Below, one piece after another: positions 10,437-19,827 of a stretch of DNA of 33,155 nt. The stretch is from a bacterium. GTDB taxonomy: Bacteria > Patescibacteriota > Microgenomatia > UBA1400 > PJMF01. The stretch is from the NCBI GenBank assembly GCA_900299405.1, contig OMJP01000042.1, positions 1 through 33,155 on the forward strand. Reading direction: 5' to 3'. The notes under the pieces are model-generated. The model made no database searches, was not told the DNA's origin, and saw only the letters and a program-made list of their open reading frames with translations. Numbering within the stretch: the first letter of the stretch is position 1; each line of letters begins with the position of its first letter. The position numbers and the translations under genes are program-made.

Positions 10437-12225
10437 ACGGTCTGGCGATGTATTGGACGAAGTACGGGGCGTTGGTGATGGTGGTGTCTTGTTCACTGAC
10501 TGTTCTTTCTCCGACTAGCACTTTGACATGGAGCTGATCTTCAGCTGGCCAGCCTCCCTGCGTATTATAGACAAAGATTGGCACGGTGGCTGACTGATAA
10601 GGCAGCAACGCTGATAACTGGTTGTTACCAAAGGTGCGGATTTGTGAGTTTTCTGCCGAGAGTTCGAAAGAAATATCATACCAGGCGGCTCCTGTGGGGT
10701 TATCTAGTTTGACTTCGTAAAAACCCGGCAAGGTAGACACAGCGGTTTCTCGAGGCAGAACTTTGGCACTGACGTCTGGTTGTTGGTTGGGAAACAGAGT
10801 GGCAAACTCCACTTCCAGACTTTTTTCTTGATGATCAGCAGTTTTGTAGGAGCCGGCAGGATATGGCAAAGTACTAGAGCGGCCATTGATTGCCAGCACG
10901 ATATGATTGAGGTCGAACTGGTTGAAGTAATCTACTCCGCCGGTGGTATTGCCCCAGGTCGGATCAACTGGTTGCCAGAGTTGTTTTTCTTCGTTCCAGT
11001 ATTCTGGCCAAGCATGCAGGATGTCGTCTACCAAACTGAGGGGACGCAAGGCACTGTTATTGGTGTGGGCATAGCCGCTGACTACTCTGGCGGGAATGTT
11101 GTTGGCTCTCGCCAGTGCCACAAACAGGTCAGAGAATTCTTGGCAGACAGCTAGCTCAGGATTTTCCAAAGCTGAGGCAGCGCCCAGTCTTTGCAGGTCT
11201 TCGACAGAATTTACTTCGGCATACTCCAGATTGTTGGTAACGTAGTTATAGATATCGCTGGGGGTGGTGTATTGTGCAGCCAGTTCTTTGATATTGGGGT
11301 CAGTGATTTCCCAGTATGGTTGGGGCAAGACGTGAAACTGCTGGGGTGGCGAGACGGGCACCATGCCATTCGGTTCGATGGTCAGCAAAGCCATGGCAGA
11401 GACAGAGACTGTTTGGGCAGTGTTGCCGCCCATATAAAAAGTGGCGATCCAGTTACCGTCTTCATCCAGCTCTATTTCTCTAGGTTTGGGATCGATGCTT
11501 TCGTAATTCATTCTTTGGTAGGGAGTGTCGGGCGGCAGCGCCACCTGCAGCAGTACTGGTTGGGAGTCGTTGTTTTCCAGGAAATATTTAAAGTCCATGG
11601 CAAAAATCTGCTGCCAGCCATAGATCGCAGACACACCCTCACCATGAAGATTGCTAAAAGTTAATCTGATTTGATTGCCGCTGTGATTGACAACGAAATT
11701 GTCTGAAGGCGTCACTCTGGTTGGTTGGCCGTAGTTCAGTGGAGTGGCCAAAGTGACTGTCACGGAGTCGTATTGCGAAGCATCGGCTTGTTTGGGTACC
11801 GCCACCTCCAGCACCTGCCCGTTGATTTGGGCCAGGTCAGGATTGAGATAAGTGATGGTGAACGTTCTGCTTTTTCCCTCCCCCACTAGTTGGTCATCAA
11901 AAGTGATACCGATATTGGTTTGGTTGTCGGTGTGGGTTACCTCGGCAGGAATTTCTCCCCCACTATCAGAAACTCTGACACTAGTGATGCTAGGAGAGCT
12001 AATTCTCAAACCATGACGACTGATGTAATAAGTGGGAGTGAGGTTCTCAATCGTGAAAGTATGCTGCACCAAAGTATCGCCATTGGTTTGGACCGTGTAG
12101 CTACTCTGCAGCGTATTGGCAAAGAATTTTTCCTGCGATTCCTGGGCGGAAATATTTTTAGAAACAGAAAAAATGAAGTAAAAAAATAAAAAAATTCCAA
12201 AAATAAATTTTATAGTTTTTTTCAT
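10354..12225 (-). CDS. Secreted/membrane-anchored transglutaminase-like cysteine protein
   Basis: N-terminal hydrophobic segment; Cys-His-Asp motifs LAVCQEFSDLFVALARANNIPARVVSGYA, LHAWPEYWNEE and WQPVDPTW; C-terminal TM helix plus RRKK. Confidence 0.88.
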   Translation of the reverse strand: MKKTIKFIFGIFLFFYFIFSVSKNISAQESQEKFFANTLQSSYTVQTNGDTLVQHTFTIENLTPTYYISRHGLRISSPSITSVRVSDSGGEIPAEVTHTDNQTNIGITFDDQLVGEGKSRTFTITYLNPDLAQINGQVLEVAVPKQADASQYDSVTVTLATPLNYGQPTRVTPSDNFVVNHSGNQIRLTFSNLHGEGVSAIYGWQQIFAMDFKYFLENNDSQPVLLQVALPPDTPYQRMNYESIDPKPREIELDEDGNWIATFYMGGNTAQTVSVSAMALLTIEPNGMVPVSPPQQFHVLPQPYWEITDPNIKELAAQYTTPSDIYNYVTNNLEYAEVNSVEDLQRLGAASALENPELAVCQEFSDLFVALARANNIPARVVSGYAHTNNSALRPLSLVDDILHAWPEYWNEEKQLWQPVDPTWGNTTGGVDYFNQFDLNHIVLAINGRSSTLPYPAGSYKTADHQEKSLEVEFATLFPNQQPDVSAKVLPRETAVSTLPGFYEVKLDNPTGAAWYDISFELSAENSQIRTFGNNQLSALLPYQSATVPIFVYNTQGGWPAEDQLHVKVLVGERTVSEQDTTITNAPYFVQYIARPYVIIGLGAGFILLALGAGSLLVLRRKK

Positions 12226-12858
12226 TTAAATAATCATGTCTTCCAACTCTTTAAAACCCGAAGCAACAAAAGTTGGTTGGTAGGTTTTCAAATCGTCTAA
12301 GTCATAATAAAGCTTATGCTCTGGAGGATAAATAAGCACAGAGTCTATGCCGGCATTTTTTGCCGCTCCCAGGTCTTTTCTTGAGTCACCAATCATGATC
12401 GCCAGCTCTTTTTCTCCGTTGAGAGCAGCCAGTCCTTTTTCAATAACTTCTGGATGGGGTTTGTGGTTTTCTACCTCATCTCCAGAGATCACAATATCAA
12501 AAAAATTGGTTAAATTATTATTCTCCAAACCATAGTCTAAGGTTATTCTTTCTGAACTAGATAGGACTGCCAGTTTTTTGTTGGGTCTCAGCTTATCTAG
12601 TAATTCTCTGGCCCCTTCGTAAAGCTCTACTTTTTTTAAATCTTCTTCAGCCTTTTTATCGATTTTTTCAAAAGTTTTTTTAACATCTAGGCCGTAGTAT
12701 TTTGGGGCTTCCCAGTCTCCGAAATGGAAAACTATTTCTTGATCAGTTGGAAAAACACCATGTTCTGCATAAACTTCCTTATAGGCATTCAGCCAAATTG
12801 GTAACGTTTGAGCCAAACACCCATCCCAGTCGAATAAAAAGTACTGGTAGTTTTTCAT
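12226..12858 (-). CDS. HAD-family hydrolase (phosphoglycolate phosphatase-like)
   Basis: FDWDGCLAQTLP, LAVLSSSER, GDSRKDLGAAKNAGI motifs. Confidence 0.88.
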   Translation of the reverse strand: MKNYQYFLFDWDGCLAQTLPIWLNAYKEVYAEHGVFPTDQEIVFHFGDWEAPKYYGLDVKKTFEKIDKKAEEDLKKVELYEGARELLDKLRPNKKLAVLSSSERITLDYGLENNNLTNFFDIVISGDEVENHKPHPEVIEKGLAALNGEKELAIMIGDSRKDLGAAKNAGIDSVLIYPPEHKLYYDLDDLKTYQPTFVASGFKELEDMII

Positions 12859-15818
12859 TGCTTGAGCTCTTCTTTCAAATACTTCCCGGTATAAGTATCT
12901 TTTTTCGTCATTTCTTGTGGCGTGCCGGTGGCGACTACTTCTCCGCCCTGCTCGCCACCCTCTGGTCCGAGGTCGATGATCCAGTCAGCGTTTTTGATGA
13001 TGTCCAAGTTGTGTTCGATGACAATCACGCTGTTGTCCTGCTCCACTAGTGAGTGCAGTACATCAAGTAATTTTTGCACATCGGCAAAGTGAAGACCAGT
13101 AGTAGGTTCGTCCAGGAGATAAACCACGTGATCAGTAGTGCGGATGCTGAGCTCTCGGGCCAACTTCACTCTTTGTGACTCTCCTCCACTGAGCGTTGGT
13201 GCTGGTTGGCCCAGTTCTAGATAGCCCAAGCCAACGTCAACCAAGGTTTGTAGTTTATGTTGCAAAGTACCTTGTTGGAAAAACTCCAGTGCCTCTTCGA
13301 TGCTCATTTGCAGCACGTCGGCAATACTCTTGCCTTTATAAAGCACTTGGAGAGTTTCTTCGTTATAGCGTTTGCCATTACAGACATCGCAAGTGACATA
13401 AACATCAGGCAAAAACTGCATTTCGATTTTGATTTGCCCATCACCCTGACAAGTTTCACAGCGGCCGCCTTTGACGTTGAAACTGAAACGCCCTGGTTTG
13501 TAGCCACGAATGTTGGCTTCTTTGGTGTTGGCAAATATCTTGCGAATGTAATCAAAAACTTTGGTATAGGTGGCAGGGTTGGAGCGTGGGGTTTTGCCGA
13601 TTGGGCTTTGATCAATGAGTGTTACTCGTTTAGCGATATCAGGCACCATTAGCTGGTCGACGTGACCAGGAGTGGTATCGGTTTTGCGCTCTAGATGTTT
13701 CATCAGTTGCAGATACAAAGTGTCGTGCAGCAAGGTAGATTTCCCAGAACCGGACAAGCCGGTGATAGCGGTGAGCGAGCCTAGGGGAAAATCGACATCG
13801 ATTTCTTTGAGGTTGTGATGGCTGGCTCCCTTGATCGAAATTGAGCCTTTTGACCGCTTACCGCTGGCGGCTTCTTCTGGGTCAATGATTTTTCTTTCCT
13901 CATCGCTGTGATAAGTGACGTCTTTTTTGCGGGCTAAATATTTACCAGTGAGAGATTTGCTATTGGTGAGGATTTCTTTCGGTGTTCCTTCAGCCACAAT
14001 TTTGCCACCATGTTTACCTGCACCAGGACCAAAGTCGAAAATATAATCAGAGGACAGCATTACATCACGGTCGTGTTCCACCACAATGACGGTGTTGCCT
14101 TGGTCGCGGAGGTTTTTCAGGGTTTCTACCAGTCGATCGTTGTCGCGAGAATGTAGACCGATCGTGGGTTCATCGAGAATGTAGAGTACTCCTGTTAACC
14201 CCGTACCAATTTGGGAGGCCAAGCGAATTCGCTGTGCTTCTCCGCCAGCAAGGGTCGAAGCCTCACGGCTGAGGGTCAGGTAGTTCAGTCCCACAGAATT
14301 GAGAAACTGCAGCCGAGCAATAATTTCTTTGAGAATTGGTTCGCTGATTTCCTGCTCTTGTTCAGAAAGTTTTTTCTCCTGCTGTAATTCTTGATGCCAC
14401 TGCCAAGCTTTATGAATAGTTAGCTCACTAATCTCGGCGATGTTTTGTCCATCAATGGTGACTGCCAAGACTGCTGGCTTCAATCTGGCTCCGCTGCAGT
14501 CAGGACAGGTTTCTTTCTGCATGTACTGCTCGATCTCTTTGCGCATGTAATCGCTGTCGGTTTCCTGGTAACGGCGTTCGAGATTGTTGATAAAGCCTTC
14601 GAATTTTTCCTGAATAGTAGTCATTCGTCCTTGGCGGTTTTCACCATCGACTTTGTAAATTTTGTCGGAGCCGTGGAACAGAATTTGGTGAAACTCTTCA
14701 CTCATGTCTTTATAAGGTGTTTGGCGGAAATCATAGCCAGCATCAGCGACGACTTCTTGGACCAATCTCGCCCACCAAGTGTCATGTCCCATGGTGCGGG
14801 CGAAGGGAATAATTGCTCCTTCGCTGAGGGTGAGAGTGGGTGCCACGATGGCATCGGGATTGATTCTCAGTAGCGAGCCGAGACCGTTGCAAGTAGGACA
14901 GGCACCCTCGGGAGAGTTAAAAGAAAAGGCTCTGGGCTCGAGAGGTTTGAGGGAGATGCCACAGTGACTGCAGGCAAAGTTTTCGCTGAAGAGTCGATCT
15001 TCCATTTTCTTGGGCTTGGTGGGAAATTCGAGTGAATCGTCTTCCACAAAACTTATCACTGCCAGACCGGTTGATAGTTTCAAAGCCTCCTCTAAAGTCT
15101 GAGCCAAGCGTGATTTGAGGGTTTTGCGTTCTTTGCTATCTTGAAGCTGCTTTTTGCTGGTGCTGAGGCGATCGAGGATGACGTCGATACGGTGTTTATT
15201 GGTTTTGATCAGGCCAATGTTTTCGTTGATGTCGTAGACTTCCCCATCGATTCTCACGCGGCTATAGCCTTGTTTTTCTAAATTGGTCAGCAAGCCAGTG
15301 AACTCTCCTTTGCGGTTTTGCACCACTGGCGACAGCACCATAAAACGAGTGGGTTTGCTACCGGCTTTTTCGTCTAGTAACTCCATGATGTGGCCGACGA
15401 TCTGGTCGATACTTTGGTTGCTGACTTCTCTGCCACATTCCGGACAATGCGGATGACCGACGCGGGCGAACAATAATCTGAGGTAATCGTAAATTTCGGT
15501 AATGGTTCCCACGGTCGAGCGTGGGTTGTGAGAAGTGGTTTTTTGATCAATCGAGATCGCTGGTGATAGTCCTTCGATTTGGTCGACATCTGGCTTTTGC
15601 ATAATGCCCAAAAATTGGCGGGCATAAGAACTGAGTGACTCAACATAGCGGCGCTGTCCCTCGGCATAGAGGGTGTCAAAAGCCAAAGAAGTTTTGCCAC
15701 TACCAGATAGGCCGGTGAAGATTACCAGTTGGTTTTTCGGAATACTGAGAGAAATATCTTGGAGATTGTGCTCTCGAGCTCCGGAAACAATGATGTGGTC
15801 CAAAGAATTTTTTGCCAT
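12855..15818 (-). CDS. uvrA: Excinuclease ABC subunit A
   Basis: Two ABC ATPase halves (FTGLSGSGKTSLAFDTLYAEGQRRYVESLSSYARQFLG; ITGLSGSGKSTLLHDTLY), CxxC zinc motifs, LAGGEAQRIRLASQIG and LSGGESQRVKLARELS. Confidence 0.98.
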   Translation of the reverse strand: MAKNSLDHIIVSGAREHNLQDISLSIPKNQLVIFTGLSGSGKTSLAFDTLYAEGQRRYVESLSSYARQFLGIMQKPDVDQIEGLSPAISIDQKTTSHNPRSTVGTITEIYDYLRLLFARVGHPHCPECGREVSNQSIDQIVGHIMELLDEKAGSKPTRFMVLSPVVQNRKGEFTGLLTNLEKQGYSRVRIDGEVYDINENIGLIKTNKHRIDVILDRLSTSKKQLQDSKERKTLKSRLAQTLEEALKLSTGLAVISFVEDDSLEFPTKPKKMEDRLFSENFACSHCGISLKPLEPRAFSFNSPEGACPTCNGLGSLLRINPDAIVAPTLTLSEGAIIPFARTMGHDTWWARLVQEVVADAGYDFRQTPYKDMSEEFHQILFHGSDKIYKVDGENRQGRMTTIQEKFEGFINNLERRYQETDSDYMRKEIEQYMQKETCPDCSGARLKPAVLAVTIDGQNIAEISELTIHKAWQWHQELQQEKKLSEQEQEISEPILKEIIARLQFLNSVGLNYLTLSREASTLAGGEAQRIRLASQIGTGLTGVLYILDEPTIGLHSRDNDRLVETLKNLRDQGNTVIVVEHDRDVMLSSDYIFDFGPGAGKHGGKIVAEGTPKEILTNSKSLTGKYLARKKDVTYHSDEERKIIDPEEAASGKRSKGSISIKGASHHNLKEIDVDFPLGSLTAITGLSGSGKSTLLHDTLYLQLMKHLERKTDTTPGHVDQLMVPDIAKRVTLIDQSPIGKTPRSNPATYTKVFDYIRKIFANTKEANIRGYKPGRFSFNVKGGRCETCQGDGQIKIEMQFLPDVYVTCDVCNGKRYNEETLQVLYKGKSIADVLQMSIEEALEFFQQGTLQHKLQTLVDVGLGYLELGQPAPTLSGGESQRVKLARELSIRTTDHVVYLLDEPTTGLHFADVQKLLDVLHSLVEQDNSVIVIEHNLDIIKNADWIIDLGPEGGEQGGEVVATGTPQEMTKKDTYTGKYLKEELKQ

Positions 15819-15878
15819 CAGAACGATCGTCCATTATAGCGCTACTTCGGGAAAGTTTCGAGGGTTGGGAATAAGAAG

Positions 15879-16295
15879 TTAGCCACCGATTGGGTGTCTA
15901 TTGGCGCTTCTGTAGTTAGCTTTACCGATCAACGGAGATGGCTGATTGGTGACGCCGACATAATTTGCGACTTCATTGAGGTTTGCCAAGATTGCTGCCA
16001 GGAGAGTTTCGTTTCGGTTGATTCTTTTCCAAAGATACTCAGCAATAGCTCTCACAAAATCATCGTCTAATTTTTTTTCTATATGAGTGTTGATGTTTTT
16101 GATAATTAAGTATTTTTGCAGGGCATATTCTGCAGTAGAAGAAATCATCGCCACTTCATCGCTAACTCTTCGGGAAATCTCGGCCATATGACTCCTGCCG
16201 ACCGGGTTTTGTTGCGCTCTTCTAAAGGCTTCAAAGATTTGTTCTTGTGGGGTTGGTTGATTTTCTGACGCCATCAATATCTCAAATACTATCAC
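15879..16295 (-). CDS. Hypothetical protein, 138 aa (or 131 aa from ATG 16274)
   Basis: Intact ORF whose GTG start overlaps the uvrB stop (GTGA), indicating coupling; no recognised domain. Confidence 0.6.
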   Translation of the reverse strand: MIVFEILMASENQPTPQEQIFEAFRRAQQNPVGRSHMAEISRRVSDEVAMISSTAEYALQKYLIIKNINTHIEKKLDDDFVRAIAEYLWKRINRNETLLAAILANLNEVANYVGVTNQPSPLIGKANYRSANRHPIGG

Positions 16296-18541
16296 ACTAA
16301 TTTATTTATCGTATCCCGCAAAATCGTTGCCAGCTCGAAATCTAGATCTTTGGCTGCTTGATTCATGCGGCGGGTTAGTTTGCGGGCGAGCTTTTCTTTT
16401 TCTGCAGGCAGCATGGCCGCTGGTTTGATGGCTTCGAGATTGATGACTTCTTTTTTGCTGAGACGAATGGTCATGCCTTTGAATTGCTCAGGAGAGTCTT
16501 TTTTCCGCTGTTTATCCGCATGGGTTTCTTCGCGCAGCAGCAGCTTCTCTCTAATAGGTTTGGAAATGCTGGTGGGAACGATGTTGTGTTCTTGGTTGTA
16601 TTTCACCTGGATTTCCCTGCGACGCTGAGTTTCTTCGATGGCTTGCTTCATCGATTTGGTGAGCTTGTCGGCGAACAGCATTGCTCGACCATTTTCGTGA
16701 CGGGCCGCTCGTCCCATGGTTTGTACTAGTGAGGTAGTGGAGCGCAGGAAGCCTTCTTTGTCAGCGTCGAGAATGGCGACCAAGCTCACTTCCGGTAGAT
16801 CCAAGCCTTCTCTGAGTAGGTTAATTCCCACCAGGACGTCGTACTCTCCTTGGCGCAGGTCATCCAAAATGTCGGAGCGATCCAGGGTGTCGATGTCAGA
16901 GTGAAGGTAGGCCACTTTCGGCCGCGGAACTTTGCTGATGTTTTTGATTGGTTCGATGTGGCGGTAGTGCTGTGGATCAATGGTATCAATTTTCATTTTG
17001 TCTACAGGAATAAATTCACTGCGCTGATGAACGGTTTCGGGATCAGGTTCGGCGTTTTTTTCTTGAAAGCTTTTGATGAGTTTGTCGACTTTTTCCGGAG
17101 TGTTGAGGTATTCGGTCAGGGCCTCCGCCATTTTTTTGGTCAGAGTGGTCACTAGTACTCTCTCCCCCATGGCTTTGCGACGAATGACTTCGATTACTAG
17201 ATCCTCGACTTGGTTTTCGATCGGTCGCAGCTCGATGATTGGGTCGACCAGGCCAGTCGGTCGGATCAGCTGCTCGGCGATTTGTTCTCCTGATTGCTGC
17301 TTTTCCCAGTCATCGGGAGTGGCAGAGACGTACATCAGCTGTGGATTGCGTTCCAAAAACTCATGGAATTGCAGGGGGCGGTTGTCCAGAGCGCTGGGCA
17401 GACGGAAGCCATACTCCACTAGGGTTTCTTTGCGCGAACGGTCGCCGTGGTACATCCCGCGAATTTGGGGAATGGTCATGTGGCTTTCGTCGATGATGGT
17501 CAGAAAAGAATCTAGGTTAAAACGTCGTTGATTTTCGGCAAAATAATCGAGCAGAGTATAAGGTGGTTGCCCGGGTTCGCGGCCATCAAAGTAGCGAGAG
17601 TAGTTTTCAATCCCATTTACAAAACCAAACTCGCGGATCATTTCCAGATCATAGTTTACTTTTTGTTTCAGGCGGTAGGCTTCCAGGGTTTTGCCTTGTT
17701 TTTCCAAAGCTTTCAACTGTCGCTCTAGCTCGTGCTCGATTTCTTTGAGGCCTTTTTGCTGAGCAGCTTCATTGAGCATGTAGTGTTTGGCGGGATAAAT
17801 GATGTAGCGCTGGGAATGGGGGTCTTTGCTTTGGTCCGTTACTCTGCCACCACTGATGGGATCGATTTCTTCGATTTTCTCGACTCTATTTTCCAGTGTT
17901 TCGATCTTGAGGGCGGTATCTTGGTAGGCTGGCCAAATTCTCAGGGTATCCCCTCTCAGTTGATAGGTTCCCCGGCGGAATTCATTTTTGGCGTTGTCGT
18001 ACTGCAGGTTTGCCAACTGTAGCAGCAAGGTCTGGCGCTGGATGATCTCCCCCTCTGCCAGCTGGAGCAGATTCTGGCCGTACTCGACTGGCGATCCCAG
18101 GTTATAGATACAGGAAACGGAAGCCACGACGATCACGTCTTTACGAGTTAGTAAGTTAGTGGTCGCTGCCAGACGTAACTTATCGATTTCGTCGTTGATG
18201 TCTGCTTCTTTCTCGATATACGTGTCGGTGGTGGGAATGTAGGCCTCTGGCTGGTAGTAGTCGTAATAGGAAACGAAATAGCTGACGGCGTTGTCGGGGA
18301 AAAAGTCGCGAAATTCCTGATATAGCTGGGCTGCCAGGGTTTTGTTGTGAGCGATTACCAGGGTTGGTTTTTGGGTGTTGGCGATGACGTTGGCCATGGT
18401 AAAGGTTTTTCCTGAGCCAGTGACGCCCAAGAGTGTCTGGTGGGGGCTGCCTTTTTCGACACTAGCGGTCAGTTCCTCTATCGCCTGAGGCTGATCTCCG
18501 GTTGGCTGGTATGGTGTTTTGAGGGCAAAATCCATAACCAT
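16292..18541 (-). CDS. uvrB: Excinuclease ABC subunit B
   Basis: YQPTGDQPQAIEELT, LLGVTGSGKTFTMANVI, ETLENRVEKIEEIDPISG, YVSATPDDWE, INLLREGLDLPEVSLVAILDADKEGFLRS, C-terminal UVR motif. Start trimmed to ATG 18541/18535 because the longer ORF runs into tRNA-Arg. Confidence 0.97.
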   Translation of the reverse strand: MVMDFALKTPYQPTGDQPQAIEELTASVEKGSPHQTLLGVTGSGKTFTMANVIANTQKPTLVIAHNKTLAAQLYQEFRDFFPDNAVSYFVSYYDYYQPEAYIPTTDTYIEKEADINDEIDKLRLAATTNLLTRKDVIVVASVSCIYNLGSPVEYGQNLLQLAEGEIIQRQTLLLQLANLQYDNAKNEFRRGTYQLRGDTLRIWPAYQDTALKIETLENRVEKIEEIDPISGGRVTDQSKDPHSQRYIIYPAKHYMLNEAAQQKGLKEIEHELERQLKALEKQGKTLEAYRLKQKVNYDLEMIREFGFVNGIENYSRYFDGREPGQPPYTLLDYFAENQRRFNLDSFLTIIDESHMTIPQIRGMYHGDRSRKETLVEYGFRLPSALDNRPLQFHEFLERNPQLMYVSATPDDWEKQQSGEQIAEQLIRPTGLVDPIIELRPIENQVEDLVIEVIRRKAMGERVLVTTLTKKMAEALTEYLNTPEKVDKLIKSFQEKNAEPDPETVHQRSEFIPVDKMKIDTIDPQHYRHIEPIKNISKVPRPKVAYLHSDIDTLDRSDILDDLRQGEYDVLVGINLLREGLDLPEVSLVAILDADKEGFLRSTTSLVQTMGRAARHENGRAMLFADKLTKSMKQAIEETQRRREIQVKYNQEHNIVPTSISKPIREKLLLREETHADKQRKKDSPEQFKGMTIRLSKKEVINLEAIKPAAMLPAEKEKLARKLTRRMNQAAKDLDFELATILRDTINKLV

Positions 18542-18618
18542 ATTGTAACTGCTGAGGCAATCCAGGCTCTCACTAGAAAAAAACAAGCTTTTTGAGATAA
18601 TATTGTATCTGGTAGAAT

Positions 18619-18692
18619 GCGCCAATAGCTCAGCTGGATAGAGCAACTGCCTTCTAAGCAGTAGGTCACAGGTTCGAATCCTGTTTGGCGCA
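18619..18692 (+). tRNA. tRNA-Arg (TCT)
   Basis: GCGCCAA-TA-GCTC..GAGC-A-ACTGC-CTTCTAA-GCAGT-AGGTC-ACAGG-TTCGAAT-CCTGT-TTGGCGC-A. Confidence 0.95.
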
Positions 18693-18741
18693 CAAGCTTT
18701 TAGTACATTAACATGTCAAATTTAGTTTTTATAATTAATTT

Positions 18742-19224
18742 ATGCCAATTGTAGGCTGTGGAATTTGTGACAAAAATTTTTATGTTAAACCTAGTCATCA
18801 AAAACTAGGTTGGGGTAAATATTGTTCTCTTGAATGCAGATCTAAATCTCAACTAAAAGGAAAATTTTTTAATTGTTTGGTTTGTAAAAAAGAATTTTAT
18901 CGTTCTCCATCGAAAATAAAACACTCCAAAAGTGGCAACTTTTTTTGCAGCAAGGCTTGTCATATGGGTTGGAAAAATTCTCAAGCAATTGAAGAGAGAC
19001 ATCCTAATTGGTCCGGAGGCACACAAGCTTATAGAAATATTTTGAAAAGAAGTGGCAGAAAAAGATATTGCACTGGTTGTAAAATTTCTGACAAAAGAGT
19101 TTTAGTGGTTCACCACATAGACCAAAATCGTAAAAATAATGATTTATCAAATCTCGCTTGGCTGTGCCAAAACTGTCACCATTTGATACATTATCACAAA
19201 AATTTTAAAATTAAGTTTGACTGA
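18742..19224 (+). CDS. HNH endonuclease with two N-terminal Cys-rich zinc-finger repeats
   Basis: CGICDKNFY..YCSLEC, CLVCKKEFY..FCSKAC, then CTGCKISDKRVLVVHHIDQNRKNNDLSNLAWLCQNCHHLIHYH, a classic HNH layout. Confidence 0.88.
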   Translation: MPIVGCGICDKNFYVKPSHQKLGWGKYCSLECRSKSQLKGKFFNCLVCKKEFYRSPSKIKHSKSGNFFCSKACHMGWKNSQAIEERHPNWSGGTQAYRNILKRSGRKRYCTGCKISDKRVLVVHHIDQNRKNNDLSNLAWLCQNCHHLIHYHKNFKIKFD

Positions 19225-19240
19225 GAGTCATTAACATTAT

Positions 19241-19315
19241 GGTGCCTGTAGCTCAGGGGTTTAGAGCGCCGCTCTGTGGAAGCGGAGGTCGCGAGTTCAA
19301 TTCTCGTCAGGCACC
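19241..19315 (+). tRNA. tRNA-His (GTG)
   Basis: Extra G-1 opposite C73, GTGCCTG/CAGGCAC acceptor, anticodon stem CCGCT-CTGTGGA-AGCGG, TTCAATT T-loop. Confidence 0.93.
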
Positions 19316-19319
19316 CATC

Positions 19320-19781
19320 ATGATTTATAAAATTAATAAATCAATTACACCTCAACAGGTTGGAATTTCTGGAGAATACTTTGTTGCTGGAGAGCTAACT
19401 AGAAGAGGTTTTATAGCCTCTATTACACTTAGAAATTCTGAAGGAATTGATATTATTTGCACCACACCAGATTCTGCAAGACAGATTTCTATCCAGGTTA
19501 AAACATCTAAAATTAACAAACCATCTTGGATTTTGAACAAAAAATCAGAAAATAAGCACTCAAAAAACTTTTTTTATATTTTTGTAATTATACCTAATAT
19601 TACATCTAAACCGGAATATTATATTGTTCCAAGCAAAAATGTTTCTGACTTTATTTCAAAATCACATAAAAACTGGCTTTCTGGAAAAAAGAAAAATGGC
19701 GGGTTTAGAAAAGATACCAATATGAGAGTCTTTAAAGATGGAGAGAATAATTTTAAAGACAGGTGGGATTTACTTATTTAG
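19320..19781 (+). CDS. PD-(D/E)XK nuclease-like small protein
   Basis: GISGEYFVAGELTRRGFIASITLRNSEGIDIICTT..ISIQVKTSK matches the E...GxD...QxK pattern of this fold. ATG at 19320; the ORF-track start at 19239 lies in the tRNA. Confidence 0.65.
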   Translation: MIYKINKSITPQQVGISGEYFVAGELTRRGFIASITLRNSEGIDIICTTPDSARQISIQVKTSKINKPSWILNKKSENKHSKNFFYIFVIIPNITSKPEYYIVPSKNVSDFISKSHKNWLSGKKKNGGFRKDTNMRVFKDGENNFKDRWDLLI

Positions 19782-19827
19782 AGATATTTTGGTTTTCAAC
19801 TAATACTTAATTATCAATAATAATTAA

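Noticed and set aside
9193-18022. Long antisense ORFs opposite uvrA/uvrB/uvrC and the transglutaminase (e.g. 11191..11664, 14445..14873, 17073..17531)
   Set aside because: Shadow ORFs of strongly coding minus-strand genes; no domain motifs of their own.
18535-18693. Extended UvrB N-terminus and antisense ORF 18478..18693
   Set aside because: The extension runs into tRNA-Arg; the UvrB homology starts at the MDFALKTPYQPTGDQPQA segment.
19239-19319. Upstream start of the nuclease ORF (MVPVAQGFRAPLCGSGG...)
   Set aside because: This part is the tRNA-His sequence read as protein.
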